A program made the translations under genes and the position numbers. Of a DNA stretch of 35,684 nt, positions 16,185 to 24,297 are shown piece by piece. Each line of letters begins with the position of its first letter. Position 1 is the first letter of the stretch. Source of the stretch: Pseudoalteromonas sp. P1-9 (lineage in GTDB: Bacteria; Pseudomonadota; Gammaproteobacteria; Enterobacterales; Alteromonadaceae); NCBI RefSeq assembly GCF_001399975.1, contig NZ_LKBD01000042.1, positions 1 to 35,684 on the forward strand, in the 5' to 3' direction. The notes below the pieces were generated by a model. It did no database searches. It was not told the DNA's origin and saw only the letters and a program-made list of their open reading frames with translations.

Positions 16185-16213
16185 AAAAAAAGCCGCTAAT
16201 TAGCGGCTTTTTT
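16185..16213. terminator. Bidirectional Rho-independent terminator
   Basis: AAAGCCGCTAA and TTAGCGGCTTT form a perfect stem with A and T runs on either side. It serves the PstS-family gene (plus) and the convergent small lipoprotein gene (minus). Confidence 0.92.
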
Positions 16214-16233
16214 GTATTTAAAATTATATATTT

Positions 16234-16470
16234 TTAGTTAATAAATTCAGGACCAACTTGTGCTTTGCAGGCATTGTGTTCGTCAACGCATTTACGCATG
16301 CACACGCCGTTGGTCATGCTTTCGTTTAAGCTTGAATTACTACAAGAAGATTCGCACTGAAAGTTTTGCTGAGCACAGCGATTAAGCCCTTCTTTTTGCT
16401 CTTGTGTTAAGTTTTGAGAGCTACATGCAGCCAACAAACCTACTAACGCGATAGTGATTAACTGTTTCAT
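16234..16470 (-). CDS. Small cysteine-rich lipoprotein, function unknown
   Basis: A 78-aa protein with a lipoprotein signal: MKQLITIALVGLLAAC, lipobox LAAC, with Cys16 as the lipidation site. The following residues are Ser-Ser, so outer-membrane sorting is likely. The mature part has six further cysteines in a CAQQNFQCESSC...CMRKCVDEHNAC pattern (C-x5-C-x3-C, later C-x3-C-x6-C), suggesting three disulfides in the periplasm. I do not recognise a named family. AAGGAT upstream supports the start at 16470. It lies 48 bp after panC on the same strand and may be transcribed by read-through, or alone. Confidence 0.78.
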   Translation of the reverse strand: MKQLITIALVGLLAACSSQNLTQEQKEGLNRCAQQNFQCESSCSNSSLNESMTNGVCMRKCVDEHNACKAQVGPEFIN

Positions 16471-16518
16471 TATCCTTAATCCTTATAATTTTTGAATTGA
16501 GTATAGAACTGCTTGGTT

Positions 16519-17370
16519 CTAGGCTGTCGTTACTTGTAAGTTATCAATTAAGCGTACATTTGACAAAAATGCAGCAACAAGAATAACTAAATTAGTATCA
16601 TCCTTAGTGGCTAATTGTAAGGTTTTTGCATTACAAATATTAAAGTAATCAAGTGTAAAGCCGTGCTTTTCAATCGCTAACTTAGCTTGCTCTGTAATCT
16701 TATCTAAACTTAACTCGTTTGCTTTAATCGCTGTTTCAGCGTTAAGCATAATCTGGTATAGCGCACTTGCTTGTTGTTTTTCATCATCCGATAAATAGCC
16801 ATTACGCGAGCTCATTGCAAGGCCCGAGTCTTCACGCTTGGTTGCAACGCCAATAATTTCAATCGGCATTGATAAGTCTTCAACCATGGTTCTAATAACC
16901 GCAAGTTGTTGAAAATCTTTTTCGCCAAAACAGGCTATATCAGGTTGAACAAGGTTAAAGAGTTTATTAACAATAGTTGCTACGCCACGAAAGTGACCAG
17001 GGCGGCTGGCACCACAGTGGCCTTCAGAGACTCCAGGCACATCGATATAACTTTGTGCGTCTAGCCCTTTGGGGTAGATGGTTTCAACAGTTGGTGTAAA
17101 TAGTAAATCAGCACCGTGCTCAATCAGACCATTTTGATCGTTTTGTAACGTACGCGGGTACTTGTCGAGATCTTCATTTTTGCCAAATTGCATTGGGTTA
17201 ACAAAAATGCTCACAACCACTTTATCGGCGATTTGTTTAGCTTTATCAACCAGTGAAAAATGACCAGCATGCAGATTGCCCATTGTTGGCACAAATGCCA
17301 CTGTTAGGCCTTGCTGTTTCCAGCTTTTGATTTTACTGCGTAATAGAGAAACGTTAGAAACCGTTTGCAT
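16519..17370 (-). CDS. panC: Pantothenate synthetase PanC
   Basis: Condenses pantoate and beta-alanine with ATP to give pantothenate, the coenzyme A precursor. The 283-aa length is typical. The N-terminal Rossmann domain shows VPTMGNLHAGHFSLV, containing the HIGH-like HAGH motif. VSIFVNPMQFGKNEDLDKYPRT, FGEKDFQQLAVI (ATP/pantoate pocket) and the KMSKS-like loop GLAMSSRN are intact. It lies 24 bp after panB on the same strand, so the pair forms the end of the folK-panB-panC run. The aspartate decarboxylase gene panD is not in this window. Confidence 0.97.
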   Translation of the reverse strand: MQTVSNVSLLRSKIKSWKQQGLTVAFVPTMGNLHAGHFSLVDKAKQIADKVVVSIFVNPMQFGKNEDLDKYPRTLQNDQNGLIEHGADLLFTPTVETIYPKGLDAQSYIDVPGVSEGHCGASRPGHFRGVATIVNKLFNLVQPDIACFGEKDFQQLAVIRTMVEDLSMPIEIIGVATKREDSGLAMSSRNGYLSDDEKQQASALYQIMLNAETAIKANELSLDKITEQAKLAIEKHGFTLDYFNICNAKTLQLATKDDTNLVILVAAFLSNVRLIDNLQVTTA

Positions 17371-17394
17371 AAAAGTAACTACTTAACACTTAAA

Positions 17395-18189
17395 TTAATT
17401 GAATTCATGCTCAGGGCCTGGGAATTGACCACTTTGCACATCATCGATGTACTTTTTCACTGCTGCTGGCATGTTGCCAGTTTCCAGTAAAAAGTTCTTT
17501 GAAAATTTAGGGATATAGCCCGCAGAAATACCAACAAGGTCATGCATAACAAGAATTTGACCATCGGTTTCTTTACCTGCGCCAATACCAATCGTTGGAA
17601 TTGAAATAGCGTCGGTGATGGCTTTAGCCAATTCTGAAGGAATACATTCCAGTACTAACAATTGGGCGCCTGCCGCTTCAAGTGCTTTGGCGTCGTTAAT
17701 CATTTTTTCTGCCGCTTCGTTAGTGCGACCTTGAATTTTAAAACCACCAAATACATGTACTGATTGCGGTGTTAATCCTAAATGGCCACATACAGGAATG
17801 CCTTGTTGTGTTAACAACTCAATTGCTGGGTAAAGCCACTCACCGCCTTCAAGTTTAGCCATGTTTGCCCCTGCTCGCATAAGCTCAGCCGCGTTGTTAC
17901 ACGCATCTGCTGGGTTCGAATATGTCATAAAGGGCAAATCAGCGATGACAAAGGTATCTTTAGCGCCGGCGCGCACACAGCGTGTGTGGTAGGCAATATC
18001 TTGATTAGTGACTGCCAAGGTGTCGTTACCACCTTGCAGTACCATGCCCATAGAGTCGCCTACTAATAAAACGTGAACACCTTGTTCTTCGAATAGGCCT
18101 GAGAAGCTTGCATCATATGCGGTTAAAGCGGCAATTTTCTCGCCTTCTTGTTTCATTTTTTTTAGTTTTGAAACGGTAATTTTAGCCAT
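17395..18189 (-). CDS. panB: 3-methyl-2-oxobutanoate hydroxymethyltransferase PanB
   Basis: First enzyme of pantothenate synthesis: transfers a hydroxymethyl group from methylenetetrahydrofolate to 2-ketoisovalerate. The 264-aa protein contains the family signature LLVGDSMGMVLQGGNDTLAVT, with the Mg-binding Asp in GDS. DLPFMTY, VKLEGG-like AKLEGGEW, GHLGLTPQSV and the catalytic Glu region LVLECIP are also present. GIGAGKETDGQILVMHDLVG closes the active site. It needs folate cofactor, which fits with folK just upstream (24 bp). Nothing unusual. Confidence 0.97.
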   Translation of the reverse strand: MAKITVSKLKKMKQEGEKIAALTAYDASFSGLFEEQGVHVLLVGDSMGMVLQGGNDTLAVTNQDIAYHTRCVRAGAKDTFVIADLPFMTYSNPADACNNAAELMRAGANMAKLEGGEWLYPAIELLTQQGIPVCGHLGLTPQSVHVFGGFKIQGRTNEAAEKMINDAKALEAAGAQLLVLECIPSELAKAITDAISIPTIGIGAGKETDGQILVMHDLVGISAGYIPKFSKNFLLETGNMPAAVKKYIDDVQSGQFPGPEHEFN

Positions 18190-18213
18190 AAATCCCTCGA
18201 TTTCTTGCCGTTA

Positions 18214-18717
18214 TTAACTTGCTGCAATAATGCTCAAGCCATTTTTATCTATTGTTTTTATTAATTCTGCTAGGTCTGTACCACAAGGTAGTGCAAAGTC
18301 CGGTGCAATTTCATGCATAGGGTAAAGAACAAACTCACGCACTTTCATGCCGTAATGTGGCACAGTTAGGCGTTCATTATCAAGTTGTTGGTTTTTGAAT
18401 AAAATAATGTCGATGTCGAGCGTGCGTGGTCCCCAGCGATCGGCTTTGCGTACGCGACCAAAATCGAGCTCGATTTGTTGTGTAATATCAAGCAGTTCAA
18501 GCGGCGATAGCGCTGTATCAATGGCAACAACTGAATTGACATAGTCAGGTTGGTCTTGCGGTCCCATGGGCTTACTGCCATAAAGTGAAGAGCTTGCAAC
18601 AAGGGTAATACTGGGATGTGCGGCTAATGCCTGTGTGGCATTTCGTAATTGCTCTAATGGGGCATTTAAATTAGCCCCTAAGCCTAAGTAAACCAAAGAA
18701 TTTACGTGATTAGTCAT
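18214..18717 (-). CDS. folK: Pyrophosphokinase FolK of folate synthesis
   Basis: 6-hydroxymethyl-7,8-dihydropterin pyrophosphokinase transfers pyrophosphate from ATP to the pterin in folate synthesis. The 167-aa protein has the family motifs YLGLGANLNAPLEQLRNA, the FGRVRKADRWGPRTLDIDII signature with Mg-binding D-x-D, and LTVPHYGMKVREFVLYP. The ATG at 18717 (MTNHVNSLVYLG) is preferred. A further upstream start at 18786 would place 23 residues inside pcnB and is not family-like. The gene overlaps the end of pcnB by 8 bp, implying translational coupling, the classical pcnB-folK arrangement. Confidence 0.96.
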   Translation of the reverse strand: MTNHVNSLVYLGLGANLNAPLEQLRNATQALAAHPSITLVASSSLYGSKPMGPQDQPDYVNSVVAIDTALSPLELLDITQQIELDFGRVRKADRWGPRTLDIDIILFKNQQLDNERLTVPHYGMKVREFVLYPMHEIAPDFALPCGTDLAELIKTIDKNGLSIIAAS

Positions 18718-20116
18718 GGCGTTTTGCGTTATTACTTTTTGCTTTGCGTGGTCTGCGACGACGGTAGTTGCCACCACTTTTAGCACCTTTATTTAAATCG
18801 CTTACCATACGTTTTTGACTGCCCGCATCTTGCTCTGTGTAGTTATCCCACCATTTTGCAAGCTCTGCTAGTTCAGGCTCAAACTGCGCGCGTAAACAAA
18901 AGAAATCTTTTGCGGCACGAAAACGCGGTTGCTGCGTTAGTCGGAATGCGCGTTGACCGCCACGTTTATCAAAGCGGTGTTGTAATTGCCAAATCTCACG
19001 GGCACCGATGGTGAAGCGTTTTGGCACTGCAAGCGACTTTGCACTTTCAGACAAAATTTGATTCATTGCCATATTAAACGCATTAAATGGTGTCTCACCT
19101 TGCGCTGTAATGCGGTTAGATAAGCTTTGCAGCGGGTACCACAAAAATGCCGCGATTAAATAGGCTGGGGTTACTTTTTTGCCTGCGTTAATGCGTTTGT
19201 CGGTATTTTTTAATACTTGCGTAACAAGCTGATACTCAGTGCCGTCTGGGTGCTTGTTCACTAATTTATCAAGTGCAGGAAATAGGTAAGTAAATAAACC
19301 GTACTGACGCAGTAAGTGGAAGTTAGCTTCTGCTTTGCCGTTTAAGAATAGCTTTAGCATTTCTTCAAATAAACGGGCTGCTGGAATATTACCAAGTAGC
19401 GACGCCAACTGAAACATCGGTTTCTCTGTCGCTGGCGCAATAGTCATATCCAGTTTTGTTGCAAAGCGTACCGCTCGCAGCATACGTACCGGATCTTCAC
19501 GGTAGCGCGTTTCAGGATCGCCAATCAGTTCGATACGGCGATTTTTAATCGCTTCCATACCACCGGCAAAATCATGAATACTGAAATCGTTAATCGAGTA
19601 GTACAGCGCGTTTATTGAAAAGTCACGGCGCTCTGCATCTTCGTCGATGCTGCCGTATACGTTGTCACGCAGTAATTGTCCTTGCTCACTTGCTTGGCTT
19701 TTATTTTTTTCGTCTTGTTCTTCATCACTATGGTGGCCTCGCATGGTTGCCACTTCAATGATCTCTCGGCCAAACATAATATGCGCTAAACGAAAACGGC
19801 GGCCGATTAAACGACAATTGCGAAACTGCTTTTTAATCTGCTCGGGTGTAGCATTGGTTACTACATCAAAGTCTTTCGGTTCAAGGCCAAGTAAAATATC
19901 GCGAATACAGCCGCCAACTAAATAGGCGTCGTAGCCAGCATCTTTAAGACGATACAGTACTTTCAAGGCATTTGGGCTAAGTTGTTTACGCGATACCACA
20001 TGATTTTCTCGGGTAACGACAAGCGGTTTAGAAAAACTCGCAACGCTTTGCGGCTGTTGACCTTGTTCTGATCCAGATAAAATACCTCGACAGATTTTTA
20101 CAAGCTTAGAAATAAT
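18710..20116 (-). CDS. pcnB: Poly(A) polymerase I PcnB, predicted AUU start
   Basis: Adds 3' poly(A) tails that mark RNAs for decay. The nucleotidyltransferase core is intact: LVGGCIRDILLGLEPKDFDV with the catalytic D-x-D, RRFRLAHIMFGREIIEVATMRG, RRDFSINALYYS and ETRYREDPVRMLRAVRFA. A basic Arg-rich tail follows. No ATG opens this frame; a GTG at 19999 would give 429 aa but cuts off conserved sequence. Open frame continues upstream for 39 more codons to an ATT at 20116, preceded by GGAG seven bases away. The added N terminus (ISKLVKICRGILS...PLVVTRENHVVSRK) aligns with E. coli PcnB (FTRVANFCRKVLS...VTVIPREQHAISRK), which itself starts at AUU. Full length is 468 aa against about 465 in E. coli. 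Confidence 0.9.
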   Translation of the reverse strand: MISKLVKICRGILSGSEQGQQPQSVASFSKPLVVTRENHVVSRKQLSPNALKVLYRLKDAGYDAYLVGGCIRDILLGLEPKDFDVVTNATPEQIKKQFRNCRLIGRRFRLAHIMFGREIIEVATMRGHHSDEEQDEKNKSQASEQGQLLRDNVYGSIDEDAERRDFSINALYYSINDFSIHDFAGGMEAIKNRRIELIGDPETRYREDPVRMLRAVRFATKLDMTIAPATEKPMFQLASLLGNIPAARLFEEMLKLFLNGKAEANFHLLRQYGLFTYLFPALDKLVNKHPDGTEYQLVTQVLKNTDKRINAGKKVTPAYLIAAFLWYPLQSLSNRITAQGETPFNAFNMAMNQILSESAKSLAVPKRFTIGAREIWQLQHRFDKRGGQRAFRLTQQPRFRAAKDFFCLRAQFEPELAELAKWWDNYTEQDAGSQKRMVSDLNKGAKSGGNYRRRRPRKAKSNNAKRHD

Positions 20117-20247
20117 GGGACGGCTCCAGAATTCATACAGGGAAAATTAACCGCGTAATAATATACTAATCACCCAGTTAATGCCATCGCTAGCACGCTT
20201 GTGTCGGCTGATATTTAGCCATAATTTAGTGTAAAGATTGCGCTAAT
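20117..20247 (-). other. gluQ-pcnB intergenic region
   Basis: A 131-bp gap. It contains the TGGAG ribosome-binding site for pcnB (20124-20128 on the plus strand). An out-of-frame ATG at 20136 opens a 12-codon frame that overlaps the pcnB start and stops at 20098. No terminator hairpin is obvious, so read-through from gluQ is possible. Confidence 0.5.
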
Positions 20248-21174
20248 TTAAAGTGGCTTAAAGGTAAAGCTGGTTTCGTTAGTAATAAGCTGAATTTCAT
20301 CATTGGCAGGCACGTTTTTTCGTTGCCATGCCGTTATTGCCCATTGAATAATTTCATCGACACTGGCATCTAACAGTGTTTCATTGGCGTTGATGCCGAG
20401 AAATTTAAGTGCAGCAACAAGCGTTTGCTGTGGTTTATCCATATCAATCGCCGCTGCATAGTTTTGTTTTGATAACTTAAATCCAGGCTCTGCTACAGCT
20501 AAGGGAAGGTGACCAAATTGTGGTACAGGTGCGCCTAGCTGCTTAAATAAACTGATTTGTCGCACGGTAGGGAATAGCAAATCAGCACCGCGCACAACAT
20601 GAGAAATGTTTTGTGCGATGTCGTCTAACACTACGACCAGTTGATAGGCAAATAAGCCATCACGGCGTTTAATAATGTAGTCTTCTTCTGAAAACACAGG
20701 TTCAACGTTGATTTCGCCTTTAAAAAGATCGCTAAATTGATAGGTTGGTATGGTTTGTTTTAGTCTCAGCGCTTGGCTATCAAATGTAAGCTGTAAGTCA
20801 CGGCAATGGCTGTTGTAAAACCCGCCATGTTGCTTAATTTGTTTACGCGTGCATTGGCAGGCATAAACTAAGTCTTTACTGATTAGTTGTTCAAGTACTG
20901 TTTGATAATGCGCTAAACAAGCGCTTTGATAGCGAACTGATTCGTCCCAATATAGGCCGTAGTTTTCAAGCGTTTTAAGTATAAGAGTGTCGCTACCGCT
21001 GACTACGCGTGGCGTATCGATGTCTTCAATACGAACAAGCCAACTACCGTTAAGTGCTTTGGCGTCAAGATAACTGCCGAGCGCGGCTACAAGAGAGCCA
21101 AAGTGCAGTGGCCCAGAAGGAGAGGGGGCAAACCGGCCACGGTATGCCCCAAAATCAGATGTGTTTGCCAACAT
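20248..21174 (-). CDS. gluQ: Glutamyl-Q tRNA(Asp) synthetase
   Basis: A truncated glutamyl-tRNA synthetase paralogue that attaches glutamate to the queuosine base of tRNA(Asp). The 308-aa protein has the class I motif RFAPSPSGPLHFGSL (HIGH-like), IEDIDTPR, and a KMSKS-like FKLSKQN. The zinc-site pattern CQC...YNSHC has Cys-x-Cys-x(n)-Tyr/Cys as usual. It lacks the anticodon-binding domain of GltX, which identifies it. The start at 21174 lies 10 bp after dksA, the typical dksA-gluQ arrangement. Confidence 0.96.
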   Translation of the reverse strand: MLANTSDFGAYRGRFAPSPSGPLHFGSLVAALGSYLDAKALNGSWLVRIEDIDTPRVVSGSDTLILKTLENYGLYWDESVRYQSACLAHYQTVLEQLISKDLVYACQCTRKQIKQHGGFYNSHCRDLQLTFDSQALRLKQTIPTYQFSDLFKGEINVEPVFSEEDYIIKRRDGLFAYQLVVVLDDIAQNISHVVRGADLLFPTVRQISLFKQLGAPVPQFGHLPLAVAEPGFKLSKQNYAAAIDMDKPQQTLVAALKFLGINANETLLDASVDEIIQWAITAWQRKNVPANDEIQLITNETSFTFKPL

Positions 21175-21184
21175 TTAAGCCAAA

Positions 21185-21625
21185 TTAACGGCCTGATTGT
21201 TTTTCTTTGATTTCAGAAAGTGTTTTACAATCAATACATTGATCAGCTGTTGGACGAGCTTCTAAGCGACGAATACCGATTTCGATGCCACAAGTAACAC
21301 AATAGCCAAAATCTTCTTCTTCGATTAGTTGTAATGTTTTCTCAATCTTTTTAATTAGCTTACGTTCGCGGTCACGGGTACGTAATTCTAATGCAAACTC
21401 TTCTTCTTGTGCTGCACGGTCAACTGGATCAGGGAAGTTTGCTGCTTCATCCTGCATATGGTTCATGGTGCGGTCTACTTCTTCACGTAAGTTGTTACGC
21501 CATGTCTCAAGAATGGTTTTAAAGTGCGCAAGTTGTGCGTCACTCATGTATTCTTCGCCAGGTTTTTCTGTATAAGGCGCTAGGCCTGCTTGAGCCAGTA
21601 AACTCAAATTATTTTGTGATGGCAT
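21185..21625 (-). CDS. dksA: RNA polymerase-binding transcription factor DksA
   Basis: Binds in the RNA polymerase secondary channel and, with ppGpp, controls stringent-response promoters. The 146-aa protein has the long coiled-coil hairpin (about 30-105), with the two tip Asp residues in FPDPVDRAAQ that are needed for activity. The C-terminal four-cysteine zinc finger reads CVTC...CIDC. GEEYMSDAQLAHF is typical of the N-terminal helix. TTAGGAGACAG upstream supports the start at 21625. It is 10 bp before gluQ, so the two are co-transcribed; 162 bp separate it from sfsA. Confidence 0.98.
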   Translation of the reverse strand: MPSQNNLSLLAQAGLAPYTEKPGEEYMSDAQLAHFKTILETWRNNLREEVDRTMNHMQDEAANFPDPVDRAAQEEEFALELRTRDRERKLIKKIEKTLQLIEEEDFGYCVTCGIEIGIRRLEARPTADQCIDCKTLSEIKEKQSGR

Positions 21626-21787
21626 AACTGTCTCCTAATTCTTCTATGAATAGAGTCCCAATAAAAGTCGGCGGCTATAAATAGCAGAATAAAAAATTAA
21701 GTGCAATTAATTTTTACCAATTAAAAAATTTAGACAAGCCTAATTAACAATAATTTATGCGGTAAAACGTTTGAACTCGTTAACTAT

Positions 21788-22498
21788 TCACTGTGGTGCG
21801 ACAAAGGGAATGGTTTTATCTATTACAATTTGTTCCGAGCTTATGTTGGTGCGATAACACAAAATTTCAACCCCTGCTGCTAATGCTTTTTTAATTTCAA
21901 CTGCATAATTGGCGTCAATATGAGCAGCAGGTGCCACAGACTCAATGCCAGTGTGTTGAATTAAAAAGAATAATACCGCACGATGGCCTTGTTGCTTCAT
22001 TGTCACTAATTCGCGCAAATGTTTGCTGCCTCGAGCGGTGACTGCATCGGGAAAGTAACCTTTACCGTTTTCTTCTAACAAGGTGACCGATTTTACTTCG
22101 ATATAACACGCTGGCTTTTCGGCATCACTCAATAAGATATCAATGCGACTGTTTTCATCACCATATTTCACTTCTTGTTTTAAGGTATCGTAATTTAATA
22201 GTTCAGGTATTTGTTGCTTAGCTATCGCCTCGGCAACCACATGGTTGGCCATGCTGGTATTAACGCAGATTAGATCTCCCGCTAGGTTTTGTGTCAGTTC
22301 AAGCGAATGAGGGTATTTACGCTTGTCATTACCAGACGTGGAATAATACGCAGTAAAGCCTGAATCGGCACAGCCAGTCATACGCCCGGTGTTAGCGCAG
22401 TGAATGGTTATTTCTCCTTGGCTGGTTTCTATATCGACTAAAAAACGTTTGTATCGTTTTATAAGCTTGGCTTGTTGCAGCTTTGATTGAAATTGCAT
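21788..22498 (-). CDS. sfsA: SfsA family DNA/RNA-binding protein
   Basis: Sugar fermentation stimulation protein family, named from an E. coli maltose phenotype; thought to bind nucleic acid, with a nuclease-like fold. The 236-aa protein shows the family motifs KRYKRFLVDIE, HCANTGRMTGCA, GDENSRIDILL, CYIEVKSVTLLEENGKGYFPDAVTARGSKHLREL and AVLFFLIQ. D-x-L then E-x-K resemble PD-(D/E)xK nuclease residues. It is transcribed in the direction of dksA and divergently from pepB, sharing an 86-bp control region. Biological role remains poorly defined. Confidence 0.95.
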   Translation of the reverse strand: MQFQSKLQQAKLIKRYKRFLVDIETSQGEITIHCANTGRMTGCADSGFTAYYSTSGNDKRKYPHSLELTQNLAGDLICVNTSMANHVVAEAIAKQQIPELLNYDTLKQEVKYGDENSRIDILLSDAEKPACYIEVKSVTLLEENGKGYFPDAVTARGSKHLRELVTMKQQGHRAVLFFLIQHTGIESVAPAAHIDANYAVEIKKALAAGVEILCYRTNISSEQIVIDKTIPFVAPQ

Positions 22499-22533
22499 GG
22501 CTTTAATCGCAAATTATTGGGCTATGTATGTGA

Positions 22534-22547
22534 CTAGTGTACACTGG
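22534..22547. promoter_or_regulatory. Palindrome in the sfsA-pepB divergent region
   Basis: CTAGTGTACACTGG contains the perfect 10-bp palindrome AGTGTACACT (22536-22545). It is the only symmetric site in the 86-bp gap, so it may bind a regulator of one or both genes. No factor can be named. Confidence 0.35.
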
Positions 22548-22584
22548 GGCCACGCAATTATGTGAACACACGAGAGAAAAAAAT

Positions 22585-23880
22585 ATGTCAGATCTGTTCA
22601 AAGTTCAGTTATCTCAAGATGCCGCAGCGGCGCATTGGGGTGAAAAAGCCTTACTCTCTTTTTCTAATGACGGTGCGACCGTTCATTTACAGCAAGAAGA
22701 AACCCTTAAAAACGTACAAAAGGCAGGTCGTGCACTTGCTAATCAGGGCATTAAAGCAATCGTTTTAGAAGGTGATACTTGGTGTACAGAAAGTCAGTGG
22801 GCGCTTTATCAAGGCTTTGTGACAGCTAAAAATCTTGATGCAGTTACATTTGCAGAAAACAGCCAATCATCACTTGATGAATTAGCGGCGTTAAAGCGCG
22901 CAGCAATTTGGCAGCGTCAGATGATTAACGGTACTGCAGAAGATGTTTATCCAGAAAGCCTTGCTGAAAAGGCGGCTGAATTTATCGGTTCAATGGCGCC
23001 AGAGCACGTAAGCTACGACATTATTAAAGGCGATGCATTGTTAGAGCAACAGTGGATTGGTATTCACGCTGTAGGCCGTGGTAGTGAGCGCCCGCCAGTA
23101 TTACTTACACTCGATTACAACCCAACAGGTGATGAGAATGCACCAATAGCAGCTGCGCTTGTAGGTAAAGGTATTACATTCGATTCAGGTGGTTACTCAA
23201 TTAAGCCAAGTGAAGGCATGTTAACCATGAAGTGTGATATGGGTGGTGCGGCCACGGTTACTTCTGGTCTTGCTCTGGCAATTAGCCGTGGTTTAGATGT
23301 GCGCGTTAAATTATTCCTATGTTGTGCAGAGAACCTAATCTCAGGTAATGCATATAAGTTAGGCGATATTCTTACGTACAAAAATGGTACTACAGTAGAA
23401 ATCGTAAATACTGACGCGGAAGGTCGCTTAGTGCTTGCTGACGGCCTAATGGCAGCTGGCGAAACAGGCGCGCCACTAATTATTGATGCGGCAACCTTAA
23501 CTGGTGCAGCGCTGATGGCGGTAGGTCAAGAATACAATGCATTATTTGGTTTAGATAAAGAGCTAGTACGTGAAGTTGAAAACTTTGCTAGCGATGAGTT
23601 TGAAGCTGCATGGGCATTACCTCTTGAGAAGTTCCACCAGTTTAACTGTCCATCACCATACGCAGATACAGCAAACAGCCGTGCGCAGAAAGGCGGTGGT
23701 TTTGGCGGTGCATCAAATGCCGCTGGTTTCTTATCTCGTTTCGTGCCAAATGACGGTAAAGGCTGGGTGCATATTGACTTAGCAGCAAGTTTCCAAAATT
23801 CAGCTGGTAGCCAGTGGGCTGCAGGTGCGACAACTTGGGGTATGCGTACTGTTGCACGCACATTACTTGAAAAAGCATAA
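22585..23880 (+). CDS. pepB: Aminopeptidase B (M17 leucyl aminopeptidase family)
   Basis: Cytoplasmic M17 metallopeptidase that removes N-terminal residues from peptides. The 431-aa protein matches PepB rather than PepA, with the PepB-type start (WGEKALLSFSNDGATVHL) and the shared run GIHAVGRGSERPPVLLTLDYNPTG. Metal and catalytic residues are intact: GKGITFDSGGYSIKPS (Lys and Asp), KCDMGGAATV (Asp) and the signature NTDAEGRLVLADGL (Asp, Glu, Arg). The C-terminal region WVHIDLAAS and GATTWGMRTV is typical. The ATG at 22585 fits the family; the longer frame from 22537 has no support. A terminator follows. Confidence 0.94.
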   Translation: MSDLFKVQLSQDAAAAHWGEKALLSFSNDGATVHLQQEETLKNVQKAGRALANQGIKAIVLEGDTWCTESQWALYQGFVTAKNLDAVTFAENSQSSLDELAALKRAAIWQRQMINGTAEDVYPESLAEKAAEFIGSMAPEHVSYDIIKGDALLEQQWIGIHAVGRGSERPPVLLTLDYNPTGDENAPIAAALVGKGITFDSGGYSIKPSEGMLTMKCDMGGAATVTSGLALAISRGLDVRVKLFLCCAENLISGNAYKLGDILTYKNGTTVEIVNTDAEGRLVLADGLMAAGETGAPLIIDAATLTGAALMAVGQEYNALFGLDKELVREVENFASDEFEAAWALPLEKFHQFNCPSPYADTANSRAQKGGGFGGASNAAGFLSRFVPNDGKGWVHIDLAASFQNSAGSQWAAGATTWGMRTVARTLLEKA

Positions 23881-23898
23881 TCGGCTTCGATAATACAT

Positions 23899-23927
23899 TA
23901 AAAAAGCCTGCAGTTGCAGGCTTTTTA
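23899..23927. terminator. Bidirectional terminator after pepB
   Basis: AAAAAGCCTGCA and TGCAGGCTTTTT form a GC-containing stem with A and T runs. It ends pepB on the plus strand and the 39-aa gene on the minus strand. Confidence 0.9.
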
Positions 23928-24047
23928 TTAACGTTTGTTAAAGTTTAGACGCTTTAACTCTTTCTCACTTGGTGTTTTATCATTAAACCTAACAAGGGTT
24001 AATGCAACGTAAAGACCAAGCAGCATGAGAGCAAATATCCACCACAT
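23928..24047 (-). CDS. Small single-span membrane protein (39 aa)
   Basis: A 39-codon frame easily missed by length cut-offs. The protein starts MWWIFALMLLGLYVALTLV, one hydrophobic helix (residues 2-19), then a charged, Lys/Arg/Glu-rich tail RFNDKTPSEKELKRLNFNKR. It therefore looks like a membrane-anchored micro-protein with a cytoplasmic basic tail. GAGG lies eight bases before the ATG, an ideal ribosome-binding site. It ends directly at the bidirectional terminator shared with pepB. I recognise no family. Translation is likely from the signals, but function is unknown. Confidence 0.65.
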   Translation of the reverse strand: MWWIFALMLLGLYVALTLVRFNDKTPSEKELKRLNFNKR

Positions 24048-24297
24048 ATTGGGTACCTCAGTTTATTTGCTTCATCCCTAAAGTATGATTTTTGGTTAAA
24101 TTTACCAAAAATATTTCCATACGTTTTTATGTATATTTTCAAAAGCTCTTTTTTGAAAGCTTAATATTTAACCTAACAGTTTGTTATATATTTTAAAAGG
24201 CTTAAGACATGCTATTTTGATATAAAGCAAGCTATTTCGTTAAATATAAGCTATTATGCACACCTTTTTTATACCCCAATAATCTCAGGAGCACATC

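Noticed and set aside
18718..18786. Longer FolK start giving 190 aa
   Set aside because: The added 23 residues lie wholly within pcnB and do not resemble FolK N termini.
19999..19999. GTG start for pcnB
   Set aside because: It removes 39 codons that match the conserved PcnB N terminus; no good ribosome-binding site precedes it.
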